Shown in pieces: positions 17,971 to 29,200 of a DNA stretch of 64,000 bases. Position 1 is the first letter of the stretch, and the number at the start of each line of letters is the position of its first letter. A program made the position numbers and the translations under genes. This DNA comes from Sphingobacterium rhinopitheci (GTDB taxonomy: Bacteria; Bacteroidota; Bacteroidia; Sphingobacteriales; Sphingobacteriaceae): positions 57,988 to 121,987 of the forward strand of contig NZ_JADEYQ010000010.1 of the NCBI RefSeq assembly GCF_022627575.1, written 5' to 3'. The notes under the pieces were generated by a model. The model saw only the letters and a list, made by a program, of their open reading frames with translations, was not told where the DNA came from and made no database searches.

Positions 17971-17996
17971 TATATTATTAATTCAATATTTTCATT

Positions 17997-18395
17997 ATGG
18001 CTGTTTTTCAAAATAATGTAATTGTAGATAAACCATTAGACCAAGTTTATCAATTCTTAGCAGACTTAAATAATCACGAGCAATTAATGCCGGATAATAT
18101 TTATAATTGGTCTTCCACTACAGATGAGGCGAATTTTACCATTAAAAATATGGCAAAATTAGCGCTGAAAGTGAGTGAAAGAGTTGAAAATGTCGAGATT
18201 ATTTGTACTCCTGTCGGAGAAACACCATTTGCAATTAAATTGTCTTGGAAAATTGAATCCATTGATGTAAATCAAACCAAAGCATCATTTGTTATTGATG
18301 CTGAATTGAATATGATGATGAAAATGGTCGCTTCAGGACCTCTTCAAAAGTTAGTAGATCACCAAGTGAATAAGCTTAAAGATATTTTAGGATAA
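17997..18395 (+). CDS. SRPBCC (START-like) domain protein
   Basis: A 132-residue single-domain protein with the helix-grip pattern of polyketide-cyclase/START-like proteins. It begins with the strand VFQNNVIVDKPLDQVYQFLADLNN (residues 3-26 in parts) and ends with an amphipathic helix that closes the ligand cavity (MVASGPLQKLVDHQVNKLKD). No ligand can be named. It lies 26 bases after pyrE and before a strong terminator, so the two form an operon, an arrangement I believe is common in this group. Confidence 0.78.
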   Translation: MAVFQNNVIVDKPLDQVYQFLADLNNHEQLMPDNIYNWSSTTDEANFTIKNMAKLALKVSERVENVEIICTPVGETPFAIKLSWKIESIDVNQTKASFVIDAELNMMMKMVASGPLQKLVDHQVNKLKDILG

Positions 18396-18428
18396 TATAT
18401 TTATACATATATTGTTCTTTTAAGAGTC

Positions 18429-18470
18429 CAAAAGAGTCTGTTTATATTTTTATAAATAGACTCTTTTTTT
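18429..18470 (+). terminator. Terminator of the pyrE operon
   Basis: AAAGAGTCTGTTTATA (18431-18446) pairs with TATAAATAGACTCTTT (about 18451-18466) and runs into a T tract to 18470. The following 480 bases up to susC are AT-rich, and I find no gene or clear promoter in them. Confidence 0.8.
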
Positions 18471-18953
18471 ATGTGCTATTTTCAATATATAGATTTCTAG
18501 TAAAGTCAGCTCCTATCATAGGTTAAGATTTTTTATTAGCCAGTTTTTACTTTATTTGTGTTTACTTATATACGCTATATTGTCCTTCCTTCACAGTCCT
18601 AAATAGAAAATAACTCCCTGTATTAACCCTTTTTGTTTCGACATTTCTTTCTTGTATTTTACAATATTTAGTAATGTAATTCTTTGTTTAGAGGAGTTTT
18701 TAATCTTAGTTAATTCTTCCAGTTGTTTGCGTATTCTTACTATTAATTAATACGTTTTTTTTGATTTCGTTATAGATTGCTATTTAAGTTATTTTTTAGT
18801 AGATATCGTCGATTAGGTTAACTATTATATAACCATATCTGTTGGTTTTTGTTGTTTTTAGATATATTATTTAACCTTAAGTTGTTTGATTGTTTATGTT
18901 TTATTAACTATAAAGTAATTGTGTATCGTTTATTTTAAGTAAAACTAAAATAG

Positions 18954-21900
18954 ATGAAACCAATAATTAAAGTTAAGTTGAAAAGAAGTATTCTTTGTTT
19001 AGCAGCATTTATATGTATTGTACCATTAGAGTATGCACGGGCTAAGAATATGGATCATATGGTGCTGTTGATAAACACTAGACAGTCTATAATCAAAGGT
19101 GTTGTATATGACCAAGAGGGGCATGTTATTGCAAGCGCTACTATTCGCAATACCAGGACTCACCATAGTACCCAAACGGAGTTTGATGGATCTTTTTCTA
19201 TAGTGGGGCAACCAGGGGATAGATTTAGTGTAACCTCGTTGGGTTTTAAACAACAATACCTACTTGTAAAAGAAGTTGATATTACCATCACATTGGTTCG
19301 AGATGCTTCTATGCTAGATGAAGTGGTAGTGACTGCGATAGGTATTAAACAGCAAAAGAAACAGATCGGTTATGCTACGCAAGAAGTAAAAACTGATATA
19401 TTGAAGGAGTCTAAAACGATGAATATAGGTTCTGCATTGACAGGGCAAGTGTCTGGAATGATGGTAAATAACCCTACGGGGCTCTTTCAGGCTCCTTCAT
19501 TTGAATTGCGTGGAAAAATCCCTTTGATTGTAGTAGATGGTATACCTACGGAGTCAGATTTCTATGATATGTCGAGTCAGAATATTGCGAATATAAATGT
19601 ATTGAAGGGGACAGCCGCATCTTCCTTATATGGTTCTAGAGGTAGGAATGGTGCTATATTAATAACTACAAAATCTGCTAGCGAAGACAATTTGAGTCTG
19701 ACAGTGGGCACTACAAATATGTTGTCCGCAGGATTTACCGTTTTTCCGGAGTCACAGATGGAATTTGGCTCTGGGTCCAATGGGGAGTATGAATTTTGGG
19801 ATGGCGCTGACGGTGGTATATCTGATGGTGATATGGTTTGGGGGCCACGGATGAATACGGGAGTTAAGTTGCCGCAATGGAATAGCCCTATTCGAGATAG
19901 AGAAACTGATGTGGTTATCCCTTGGTGGGGGGATGTCAGAGGAACTATCTATAATGATAAATCACGTTATGAGCGTGTTCCTATTGATTGGGTTTCTTAT
20001 GATAATCTGAAGGATTTTTTCAGTAAAGGTTTTATTACTGAAAATAACGCCACTTTATCTTATCGCTCGGATAAAGTTAGTGTATTTGGTAGCGGTAATT
20101 ACGCTTTTCAAAAAGGGATGTCTCCCAACACACAATTAGTTAGTGCTGGATTCAATCTAAATACCTCCTATAGATTTTCTCCGGAGGTACAATTTGATGC
20201 AAATTTATCCTACAATAAGGTTAAATCTCCCAACTATCCACGCTATGGATATGGTCCTCGAAACTATATTTATACGCTTTTATTGTGGATGGGTAATGAT
20301 GTGAATGGACAGGATTTAAAAGCTAATTTATATATTCCAGGTCAGGAGGGGTATCGTCAAGCAAACTATAATTACGCATGGTTCAATAACCCCTATTTTA
20401 TGGCTAACGAGTTAAATCAAGGATATGACCAAGATATACTATATGGACAGACGGCACTTACATGGCGTATAACTCCAGATCTTACCTTAAAAGGGCGTAT
20501 TGCAGTACGTCAGAAGAGTCTATTTGAAGATATAAGAATACCAAAATCATATATCGACTACGAAGAGTCTCGAAATGGGGATTATAAGATGTGGAATACT
20601 AAGCAGCTGAATTTCGATGCTGACGCTTTAGCAACCTATACCAAAGAATTTCATAATCTTTTTGGCCTAACAGTAAATGTAGGAACATCTACATTTCAGC
20701 GTGACTTTAACAGTTATAACCAGTCTACAGATGGTTTGATAGTACCTTTTATCTATAATTTAGGAAATACTCAAGGTCCGGTGAAGGCGGATAATAATAA
20801 TGCGACTAAAGTAATTCGTAGTGCATATGGATCGGTGAATTTTAGCCTCTTTAAATCTACGTTTTTAAATTTTTCAGGTCGTAATGATTGGTCTTCAACG
20901 CTGTCTAAATTAAATCAATCTTTCTTTTATCCGTCAGTATCATTGAGTGTTATTGTGTCAGATTATTTAAATCTTCCCGCACAGATTGATTACCTCAAGC
21001 TGTATAGCTCCTGGGCTTCAGTATCTTCTGATTTGGATCCCTACAGCTTAGTGTCGACCTATAAAAAGGATCTTACCTATGGTGCTTTAGCTTCTGTCGC
21101 TTATCCAGCGGGTATTATTAACCCTAATATATTGCCACAACAGTCTAATTCTATAGAGGTAGGTACATCAGTAGCTTTTTTTAAGAATAGATTTAATGCC
21201 GAAGTTACATATTACAATGTGGTAGATAAAAACCAAATTATAGATCTTAGTATATCGCAATCTAGTGCCTTTGGTTCTCGTAAGGTAAATGGAAATGTAT
21301 ATCGTACTCAAGGCTTAGAGGTATCCATCAATACCAGCATGATACGTAAAGAAAATTTTTCGTGGCATTCATCCATTAATTGGTCGCGTTCGATACAACG
21401 ATTAGAAGCTATATATAACAATGCTGAAAAATTTGGAAACCTAATTGTTGGCGATCGTGCTGACGCTTATTATGCAACGGTATGGGAAAAATCTGCTGAT
21501 GGTAAAGTTATCTTAAATCCGAATACAGGAATGCCCATTTTAAATCCATTTCCGCAGAACCTAGGATATTTTCAGCCCGATTGGCAATTTGGATTTGCGA
21601 ATAGATTTAATATAAACAATGTAATGGTCAATGTTGATATACATGGTTCGATAGGTGGGGTGCTCAATTCTACTACTATAGAGAAACTTTGGTGGGGTGG
21701 AAAGCACCCTTCGTCGGTTTTGTATCGCCAGGAACAGTATGATGCAGGGATGAATATATACGTTCCTGAAGGGGTGATAATAACAGGTGGCGAATTATTG
21801 AGGGATATCAATGGCAATATCGTCTCTGATACACGGACTTATATAGATAATACACAGGCTGTAGATTGGCAAGCATGGGCACAAAACTACCCCTATAGAG

Positions 21901-22169
21901 CACGCGTAACAGAAAGCGAAAGTAAGCTGTTTGCTAATGTATTTGATCGTTCCTTTGTCAAACTAAGGAGAGTATCTGTAGGTTATGATATCAATAAATT
22001 CTTTAAGTCTAAGCAAGTAAAAGCAATAAATGCTTCTCTATTTGGATATAATCTAGCGATTTGGAAGAAGATCCCTTATATAGATCCTGATTTTGGCGTA
22101 GGCAATGATGTTGATCTTCAAGATCCTTCTACACGTTATGTTGGGATATCGTTGGAATTCAAATTTTAA
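18954..22169 (+). CDS. SusC/RagA-type TonB-dependent outer-membrane transporter
   Basis: A 1071-residue outer-membrane transporter with a signal peptide (about 1-29, ending EYARA). A carboxypeptidase-like N-terminal extension (about 45-115) carries IKGVVYDQEG and DGSFSIV. The plug domain begins at LDEVVVTAIGIKQQKK and includes the SusC signature NVLKGTAASSLYGSRG. A C-terminal beta-barrel follows and ends with an aromatic FKF. It imports substrate bound by the SusD lipoprotein, using TonB-ExbBD energy. The gene is followed after 16 bases by susD and then by a phospholipase C overlapping susD. The substrate is therefore more likely phospholipid-derived than a glycan (inference). No sigma/anti-sigma pair is adjacent. 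Confidence 0.92.
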   Translation: MKPIIKVKLKRSILCLAAFICIVPLEYARAKNMDHMVLLINTRQSIIKGVVYDQEGHVIASATIRNTRTHHSTQTEFDGSFSIVGQPGDRFSVTSLGFKQQYLLVKEVDITITLVRDASMLDEVVVTAIGIKQQKKQIGYATQEVKTDILKESKTMNIGSALTGQVSGMMVNNPTGLFQAPSFELRGKIPLIVVDGIPTESDFYDMSSQNIANINVLKGTAASSLYGSRGRNGAILITTKSASEDNLSLTVGTTNMLSAGFTVFPESQMEFGSGSNGEYEFWDGADGGISDGDMVWGPRMNTGVKLPQWNSPIRDRETDVVIPWWGDVRGTIYNDKSRYERVPIDWVSYDNLKDFFSKGFITENNATLSYRSDKVSVFGSGNYAFQKGMSPNTQLVSAGFNLNTSYRFSPEVQFDANLSYNKVKSPNYPRYGYGPRNYIYTLLLWMGNDVNGQDLKANLYIPGQEGYRQANYNYAWFNNPYFMANELNQGYDQDILYGQTALTWRITPDLTLKGRIAVRQKSLFEDIRIPKSYIDYEESRNGDYKMWNTKQLNFDADALATYTKEFHNLFGLTVNVGTSTFQRDFNSYNQSTDGLIVPFIYNLGNTQGPVKADNNNATKVIRSAYGSVNFSLFKSTFLNFSGRNDWSSTLSKLNQSFFYPSVSLSVIVSDYLNLPAQIDYLKLYSSWASVSSDLDPYSLVSTYKKDLTYGALASVAYPAGIINPNILPQQSNSIEVGTSVAFFKNRFNAEVTYYNVVDKNQIIDLSISQSSAFGSRKVNGNVYRTQGLEVSINTSMIRKENFSWHSSINWSRSIQRLEAIYNNAEKFGNLIVGDRADAYYATVWEKSADGKVILNPNTGMPILNPFPQNLGYFQPDWQFGFANRFNINNVMVNVDIHGSIGGVLNSTTIEKLWWGGKHPSSVLYRQEQYDAGMNIYVPEGVIITGGELLRDINGNIVSDTRTYIDNTQAVDWQAWAQNYPYRARVTESESKLFANVFDRSFVKLRRVSVGYDINKFFKSKQVKAINASLFGYNLAIWKKIPYIDPDFGVGNDVDLQDPSTRYVGISLEFKF

Positions 22170-22185
22170 TTTAAATAAACAAGTT

Positions 22186-23679
22186 ATGATACTATCTAAA
22201 TATATAAGTGTAGCTACAATAGCGGTTCTATTGCTATTTGTAGGGTGTAAAAAGTTAACAGATATCAATATAAATTCGAATGAATCTGAGGTTACTCATC
22301 CGCAGTCCTTGCTTCCAAAAATAGAATGGGAAGCCTTTCGTACCTGGAGAGGAACAGATCCTTTGTACGCGCTAAAGATGATTGTACGTACAGACGGGGA
22401 GCATGCTTACCAAATATATACTTGGCAACGTGGTACCTTCAGTCAGTATCAGCATTTGAGAAATATTACAAAAATGGAAGAAGAGGCAACAAAAATAGCT
22501 TCACAGGGCTACATTGCTTTAGCTAAGTTTTTTCGTGCTTATTATTTCTATAATCTTACGCTTACTTTTGGGGATATCCCATATACGGAAGCCGCAAAGG
22601 GAGAATCTTTGGGGATATTTAACCCCAAATATGACAGTCAAAAGGAAGTGTTCGTAGGTATTTTGCAGGAACTAGAGGAAGCTAGTGCTATTTTGAAAAG
22701 TAATGCAGATGATATTATTGGTGATATTATTTATGAAGGTTCCGTAAGTCGCTGGGATAAATTGGTGAATTCATTTCGTTTAAAAGTATTAATAACACTT
22801 GTTGATAGAACAAACGACTTTCCTTTTTCTATAGCTGAGGAATTTGCACGTATAGTAGCACAAGAGAATATTATTAACGCTATAAATGGTTCTGAAGATG
22901 GGCAGTTATTTTTTTTAAATCAAGAAGACAACCGTTACCCTGAATTTAATGCCAATAACTACAGTTCTAGCATGTATATGGATTCTACTTTTATTCAGCA
23001 TTTCCAAGATCTTAGAGACCCACGTCTATTTGCGATAGCTAATCAAACTAGGGTTGGCAAAGAAGAAGGTAAAGCAGAAAATGATTTTTCTTCTTATGAA
23101 GGCGGTGATCCTATAGTTCCTTATACTTTGGTCAATCAAAAGGCCGTTAGAGGACAGCTTTCTAAGGTGCGTGAGCGTTATTATGAAGACCCTACAGCAG
23201 AGCCTCTTGTATTATTAGGGTACTCCGAATTGCAGTTTATTATTGCTGAAGCAATATGGAGAGGTTGGCTGGTAGGGGATATGAAGCAGCATTATGACAA
23301 TGGTATTCGCTCTTCATTCCAATTTTATGAAAAATATGCCAAAAATATGTCTAATTATTTCACTGAAAATCAGGTTGTGCTGTATTTATCCCAAAATAAT
23401 GTTAGCTTTAATTTAGCAAGTACATCTACTGATCAATTGGAGCGTATTATTATACAGAAATATCTACGTAGTTTTCATCAAGGGGGATTTAGTGCATATT
23501 TTGACCATCTACGTACGGGATACCCATCGTTGCGTAAGGCCAACAATGTGCAGGTTGCATATCGATGGATGTATCCTCTAGATGAATATAACAATAATAC
23601 CGAACAGGTAGCTATAGCTATTCAATCTCAATTTGACGGAAATGATGCTATTCATATTAAACCTTGGTGGATAAATTAA
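22186..23679 (+). CDS. SusD/RagB-type surface lipoprotein
   Basis: A 497-residue substrate-binding lipoprotein of the SusD-like type 2 group. The N-terminus MILSKYISVATIAVLLLFVGC is a lipoprotein signal with the lipobox Cys near residue 21, which decides the start at ATG 22186; an open frame extends upstream into susC but lacks the signal. The body has typical SusD helices with TPR character (FFRAYYFYNLTLTFGDIPYTEA) and the C-terminal FDHLRTGYPSLRKA segment. It sits as a lid on the SusC barrel. Its stop overlaps the phospholipase start (TAATG). Confidence 0.9.
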   Translation: MILSKYISVATIAVLLLFVGCKKLTDININSNESEVTHPQSLLPKIEWEAFRTWRGTDPLYALKMIVRTDGEHAYQIYTWQRGTFSQYQHLRNITKMEEEATKIASQGYIALAKFFRAYYFYNLTLTFGDIPYTEAAKGESLGIFNPKYDSQKEVFVGILQELEEASAILKSNADDIIGDIIYEGSVSRWDKLVNSFRLKVLITLVDRTNDFPFSIAEEFARIVAQENIINAINGSEDGQLFFLNQEDNRYPEFNANNYSSSMYMDSTFIQHFQDLRDPRLFAIANQTRVGKEEGKAENDFSSYEGGDPIVPYTLVNQKAVRGQLSKVRERYYEDPTAEPLVLLGYSELQFIIAEAIWRGWLVGDMKQHYDNGIRSSFQFYEKYAKNMSNYFTENQVVLYLSQNNVSFNLASTSTDQLERIIIQKYLRSFHQGGFSAYFDHLRTGYPSLRKANNVQVAYRWMYPLDEYNNNTEQVAIAIQSQFDGNDAIHIKPWWIN

Positions 23680-26111
23680 TGGATTCTAGAAGAGATTTTT
23701 TAAAAAAAGCCGCTTTATTAGCGGGAACTTCGGTTACGGTCAACAATTTGCCGGAGTCTATTCAAAAGGCATTAGCTATAGATGCTGATCCAGGTACTAC
23801 CTATCTGGATGCCGAGCATATCGTGTTTTTGATGCAAGAGAATCGTTCTTTTGATCATTGCTTTGGTACACTCAAAGGGGTGCGCGGATTTAATGACCCG
23901 CGTGCTATGAAGCAACCTAATGGTTTGCCTGTCTGGGTACAAGGGAATAAGAAAGGACAATATTATGCGCCATTTCATTTGGATATTGTAAATAGCAAGT
24001 CTACATGGATGGGCTCTTTGCCACATGGCTGGCGTGATATGGTAGCGGCGCGCAATAATGGAAAAATGGACAATTGGCTGGAAGCCAAAAGTTCGGGAAA
24101 TAAAGCATATAAAGATATCCCGCTAACGATGGGCTATTACAATCGTGCTGACATTCCATTTTATTATGCTTTTGCGGATGCATTTACGGTCTGTGATCAA
24201 CACTTTTGTTCCTCTTTGACGGGTACGTCTGCTAATAGGTCTTATTTTTGGTCTGGTGCAGTACGTGAGCAACCTCGTGATCCAGAGTCCGTAGCCCATG
24301 TAGATAATGGTCAGATAAACTATAAAGATGTTAGTTGGAAGACGTTTCCTGAAAGATTGGAAGAAGAAGGCGTTTCATGGAAGGTCTATCAAAATGAATT
24401 GAGTATTCCTGTAGGTTTGTCGGATGAAGAAGAAGATTGGCTAGCTAATTTTACGGATAACAATTTAGAGTTCTATAAGCAGTATAATGTACGTTTTCAT
24501 CCTAAGCATAGAGCCTGGATGCACAATCGCATAGCTGCTATTCGAATTAAACTGAAGGAGGAAAAGGAAGCTAATGAAATAGAAAAATTGAATAAAGAGC
24601 TCACGCGTTTATTGCTGGATATAGACAAGTACAGTGAAGCTAATTTTCAAAAGCTTTCGCCACATGAAAAAGCGATACATGAAAATGCTTTTGTGACCAA
24701 TGTGGAAGATCCAAACTACCATAAGCTGGAAAAATTAAGCGGTACCCATGATGCTGAAGTAAATGTACCTGCTGGAGATATCTTTTATCAATTTCGTAAG
24801 GATGTAGATCGTGGAAAATTGCCTACCGTGTCTTGGTTGGTTGCACCATGTCGCTTCTCGGATCACCCTGGTAGCCCTTGGTATGGCGCATGGTATGTGT
24901 CCGAAGCATTAGATATCTTGACCAAGAATCCTGATATATGGAAGAAAACAATATTTGTACTCACCTATGATGAAAATGATGGTTATTTTGATCATATAGC
25001 GCCATTTGTTCCTCCATTGTCTAGCCGTGATGATGTAGGCCGAATATCAGGAAATATTGATACTGCAGATGAGTATGTGACAATGGAGCAAGAGCGAAAA
25101 AGAACTGGTAAGCCGGATGCTACACTAGATAGTCCTATCGGGCTCGGTTATAGGGTGCCTATGGTTGTAGCTTCGCCGTGGTCTAAAGGAGGATTTGTGA
25201 ATTCTGAGGTATTTGACCTTACGTCAGGGATTCAGTTTATTGAGCATTTTCTGGAGAAGAAAAAAGGTATTCGTGTACGCGAAGACAATATTAGTGATTG
25301 GCGTCGCATGGTGACTGGGGACATGACTTCAATATTTAGAGCCGCTAATCATTTTCAGCGTGCACCTATTGATTTAGTAGATCGTGACGTGTATGTGTCG
25401 CGTATTTATGCTGCGAAAAGTAAAAATGTACCCAATAAGTATGTGGAGATTACCCAACAAGAGCTATCAGAAATTAAGAATAACTCACACTTTAAGCCTA
25501 ATGTACCTCTACAAGAAAAAGGGTTCAAGCCTGCTTGTGCATTGCCCGTGGAGTTACAGCTCAATGTAGTCTGTAAAGGAAGCAACTTGTCCATGTTGGC
25601 ACAGCTTGATAAACGTATAAAATCAGCATCTACGGAAGCGATTCCTTATTTTGTGATTGCCTATCATAGTTATGTGCAGGAGGAGCCAGGAAAGATTTGG
25701 AATTTTGCGATTGCTAAAGATGACGATTTGCGTTACGATTGGGATTTGAATGGTATGAAAGGGGATTTATTTTCTTTTGCGGTACATGGACCGAATGGTT
25801 TCTATCGCTCTTTTGATGGTAATAAAAACTATATCCCCTCTATTGAGGTCAAGTCTTTCAATCGTCTAGGGAAGACTTTTCTAAGTATCAAAGTGCATGC
25901 TTCTGATGGTCCATTGCAGATTGAAGATAAATCTTATGGTTTATTTCAGGCCCAAAAGTTAACTAAAGGCCTTGAAATAGATTGCTCAAAGAGCAAAGGC
26001 TGGTATGATGTCGAGGTGACGAATCCGAAGGATACATCATTACGTTTGCGCTATGCTGGACATATCGAAAATGGGAATATCAGTATCACTGATCCATTGA
26101 TGGCAGGATAG
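23679..26111 (+). CDS. Phosphocholine-type phospholipase C, Tat-exported
   Basis: A 810-residue phosphoesterase of the acidic phosphatase/PLC family that cleaves phospholipid head groups such as phosphocholine. It begins with a twin-arginine signal SRRDFLKKAALLAG (residues 3-16). The catalytic domain opens with HIVFLMQENRSFDHCFG and has the downstream metal sites TYDENDGYFDH and VVASPWSKGG. Two C-terminal beta-domains (about 600-805) match the DUF756 repeats of this family. ATG 23679 overlaps the susD stop; a TTG 15 bases earlier is less likely because the Tat motif should be near the start. Co-transcription with susC-susD couples lipid hydrolysis to uptake. Confidence 0.88.
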   Translation: MDSRRDFLKKAALLAGTSVTVNNLPESIQKALAIDADPGTTYLDAEHIVFLMQENRSFDHCFGTLKGVRGFNDPRAMKQPNGLPVWVQGNKKGQYYAPFHLDIVNSKSTWMGSLPHGWRDMVAARNNGKMDNWLEAKSSGNKAYKDIPLTMGYYNRADIPFYYAFADAFTVCDQHFCSSLTGTSANRSYFWSGAVREQPRDPESVAHVDNGQINYKDVSWKTFPERLEEEGVSWKVYQNELSIPVGLSDEEEDWLANFTDNNLEFYKQYNVRFHPKHRAWMHNRIAAIRIKLKEEKEANEIEKLNKELTRLLLDIDKYSEANFQKLSPHEKAIHENAFVTNVEDPNYHKLEKLSGTHDAEVNVPAGDIFYQFRKDVDRGKLPTVSWLVAPCRFSDHPGSPWYGAWYVSEALDILTKNPDIWKKTIFVLTYDENDGYFDHIAPFVPPLSSRDDVGRISGNIDTADEYVTMEQERKRTGKPDATLDSPIGLGYRVPMVVASPWSKGGFVNSEVFDLTSGIQFIEHFLEKKKGIRVREDNISDWRRMVTGDMTSIFRAANHFQRAPIDLVDRDVYVSRIYAAKSKNVPNKYVEITQQELSEIKNNSHFKPNVPLQEKGFKPACALPVELQLNVVCKGSNLSMLAQLDKRIKSASTEAIPYFVIAYHSYVQEEPGKIWNFAIAKDDDLRYDWDLNGMKGDLFSFAVHGPNGFYRSFDGNKNYIPSIEVKSFNRLGKTFLSIKVHASDGPLQIEDKSYGLFQAQKLTKGLEIDCSKSKGWYDVEVTNPKDTSLRLRYAGHIENGNISITDPLMAG

Positions 26112-26152
26112 CCTATTATGCTTTAGTTTTGAGGAACCTTCAAGGCAAATTA

Positions 26153-26192
26153 TAAAAAAAAATCCTCCTACACTTTACAGTGCAGGAGGATT
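26153..26192 (-). terminator. Terminator of purL
   Basis: AATCCTCCTACACT (26161-26174) pairs with AGTGCAGGAGGATT (26179-26192) with one internal mismatch. On the minus strand the hairpin runs into a T tract (A run 26153-26162 on plus). It may also stop plus-strand transcription from the phospholipase gene. Confidence 0.75.
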
Positions 26193-26215
26193 CCAAATAT
26201 TACAATTTGTCCAAC

Positions 26216-29200
26216 TTATTTCTTGTTTGCTTCACACCAGTTCTTAGCATTTACAAATGCTTCTAACCAAGGTGATACTTCGTCCTGACGGCCTGCAGGG
26301 TAGTTTGCCCAGTTCCATTGGAAGATAGAACGTTCGATATGTGGCATAGTCACCAAGTGACGACCTGTAGTATCGCACATCATCGCGGTATTGAAGTCCG
26401 AACCGTTAGGGTTGTGTGGGTATTGCTCGTAAGCATATTTTGCTACGATATTATAGCGTTCTTCCCCATAAGGCAATTTGAATTTACCTTCACCATGAGA
26501 GATCCAAACACCTAAAGTAGTACCTGCTAAAGTCTTTAACATGATAGAATCATTGTCTTGTACTTTTACAGAGATGAAGTTAGATTCGTGTTTGCCTGAA
26601 GTATTGTGCTGCATTTTACCGTGTACTTCGTGTTCGGGATTGATAAGATCTAATTCCATCCACAATTGACAACCATTACAAATACCTACAGACATTGTAT
26701 CTGGACGAGCGAAGAATTTTTCTAATGCTGTTTTTGCTTTTTCATTGTATTTGAATGCTCCCGCCCAACCTTTAGCTGATCCTAATACATCAGAGTTAGA
26801 AAATCCACCAACAGCACCTACAAACTGAATATCTTCTAACGTCTCACGACCAGAGATCAAATCTGTCATATGCACATCTTTAACATCAAATCCCGCTAAG
26901 AATAATGCATTAGCCATTTCACGTTCTGAGTTAGAACCTTTTTCACGGATGATTGCTGCTTTAGGACGAGCCCCGTTGTTTACAGGTTTCTTTCCCGTGA
27001 ATTGAGTAGGGAAGGTGAATGCTAATGGTTGATTTTTATAATTATTGTATCGCTCTTGAGCCATTCCATTCTTCGATTGTTTTTGATCCAATAAGAAGGA
27101 TGTTTTGTACCATGTATCACGTGTGTCTGTTACATTGAACGCAAAGGTATCTGTGTTATTTTTGATGGTTACTTCTGTACCTTCGATAGCAGTACCAATC
27201 TTCACAGCTGCAATGCCAGCAGTAGCTAATGTCGCCTCAAATGTAACATCATCTTTCGCTTGCAATACTACAGCGATATTTTCATTAAATAATGCTTTTA
27301 CAGTATCCACTTCACCTAGACCTGATAGGTCATAGTTTGCTGCTAAGTTCACATCAGCAAATGTCAATTCTAAAAGGGTTGTAATCAAACCACCTGAACC
27401 TACATCGTGACCTGCAGCTACTTGATCGGTATTGATCAAATCTTGGATCACGTTGAATGCTGTCTTGAAGTAAGCACCATCTTGGATTGTTGGCACTTCT
27501 TTACCAATCTTGTTCAAGATTTGAGCAAATGATGACCCGCCTAATTTGAACGTATCTTTTGATAAATTGATGTAATAGATAGAACCTGCATTTTTAGCTA
27601 AAACTGGCTCTACTACTTTGTTGATATTGATGCAGTTACCTGCTGCGGATATAATCAAAGTACCTGGAGCGATAACATTTTCACCATTAGGATACTTTTG
27701 TTTCATGGATAATGAATCTTTTCCTGTAGGAATATTGATTCCTAATTCTAAAGCGAAGTCTGAACAAGCTTTTACCGCTTTATATAGACGTGCATCTTCT
27801 CCTTCATTATTACATGCCCACATCCAGTTTGCGGATAATGATACACCCGCTAAACCATCCTTAATAGGAGCAAATACTAAATTAGATAATGCTTCAGCGA
27901 TAGCTGTTCTACTAGCAGCTGCAGGATCTACGATAGCGGCTACTGGAGAGTGTCCTACTGTAGTAGCGATACCTTCTTTAGATTTGTAATCCAAAGCCAT
28001 TACACCTACGTTGTTTAACGGTAGTTGAAGAGGGCCGGCACATTGTTGTTTGGCAACACGTCCACCCACACAACGGTCTACTTTGTTTGTCAACCAATCT
28101 TTAGAAGCTACAGCCTCTAATTGTAATACTTGCTTTAAGTAGGTCGGTACTTCTGTTACATTATATTCAACATCTGCGTAATTTCTTACTACAGTGATGT
28201 CGTTCATAATAGTTTTTGGAGAGGAGCCAAAGAAATCTTCTAAAGCATAATCCATTGGTTTAGCACCTGTAGTTTTCGATTGAAATGTAAAACGGTGATC
28301 ACCCGTTACTTCACCAACAGTGTACATTGGTGAGCGTTCACGGTCTGCTACACGTTTCAAAATATCGATATCTTGCTCACCAATCACTAAGCCCATACGC
28401 TCTTGTGATTCGTTACCAATAATCTCCTTAGCAGATAATGTAGGGTCGCCAACAGGTAATGCATCTAAATCAATCAATCCACCTGTTTCTTCTACCAACT
28501 CGGAAAGACAGTTTAAGTGTCCACCAGCTCCGTGGTCGTGAATAGAAACAATAGGGTTGTGGTCAGACTCTACCATGCCACGGACTGCATTTGCTGCACG
28601 TTTTTGCATCTCTGGATTCGAACGTTGGATGGCATTTAATTCTATGCCTGAACCAAAAGCTCCCGTGTCAGCAGATGATACTGCAGCACCACCCATACCG
28701 ATACGGTAGTTTTCGCCTCCTAATATTACTACTTTGTCGCCTGTTTTTGGCGTATGTTTTTTTGCTTGATCTAATTTACCATAGCCAACACCACCCGCTT
28801 GCATGATAACTTTATCAAAACCTAGTTTGCGCGCTTCTTCTTCATGCTCGAACGTCAGTACCGAACCCGTGATAAGTGGCTGTCCAAATTTGTTACCGAA
28901 ATCAGATGCTCCATTAGAAGCTTTGATTAAGATATCCATTGGTGTTTGATATAACCAGTCACGCTCATCCATTGCTTTTTCCCATGGACGATTGTCTTCC
29001 AATCGGGAGTACGAAGTCATGTAGATGGCTGTTCCTGCTAAAGGAATAGATCCTTGACCACCAGCAAGACGGTCACGAATCTCACCACCAGATCCTGTAG
29101 CAGCACCAGAGAATGGCTCTACAGTAGTAGGGAAATTGTGTGTTTCTGCTTTCACGGATAATACAGAGTCAAACTCTTTCTCCGCGTAGTAATCAGGCTT

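Noticed and set aside
22105..22185. Longer N-terminus for the SusD gene overlapping susC
   Set aside because: It places 27 residues before a perfect lipoprotein signal; ATG 22186 is correct.
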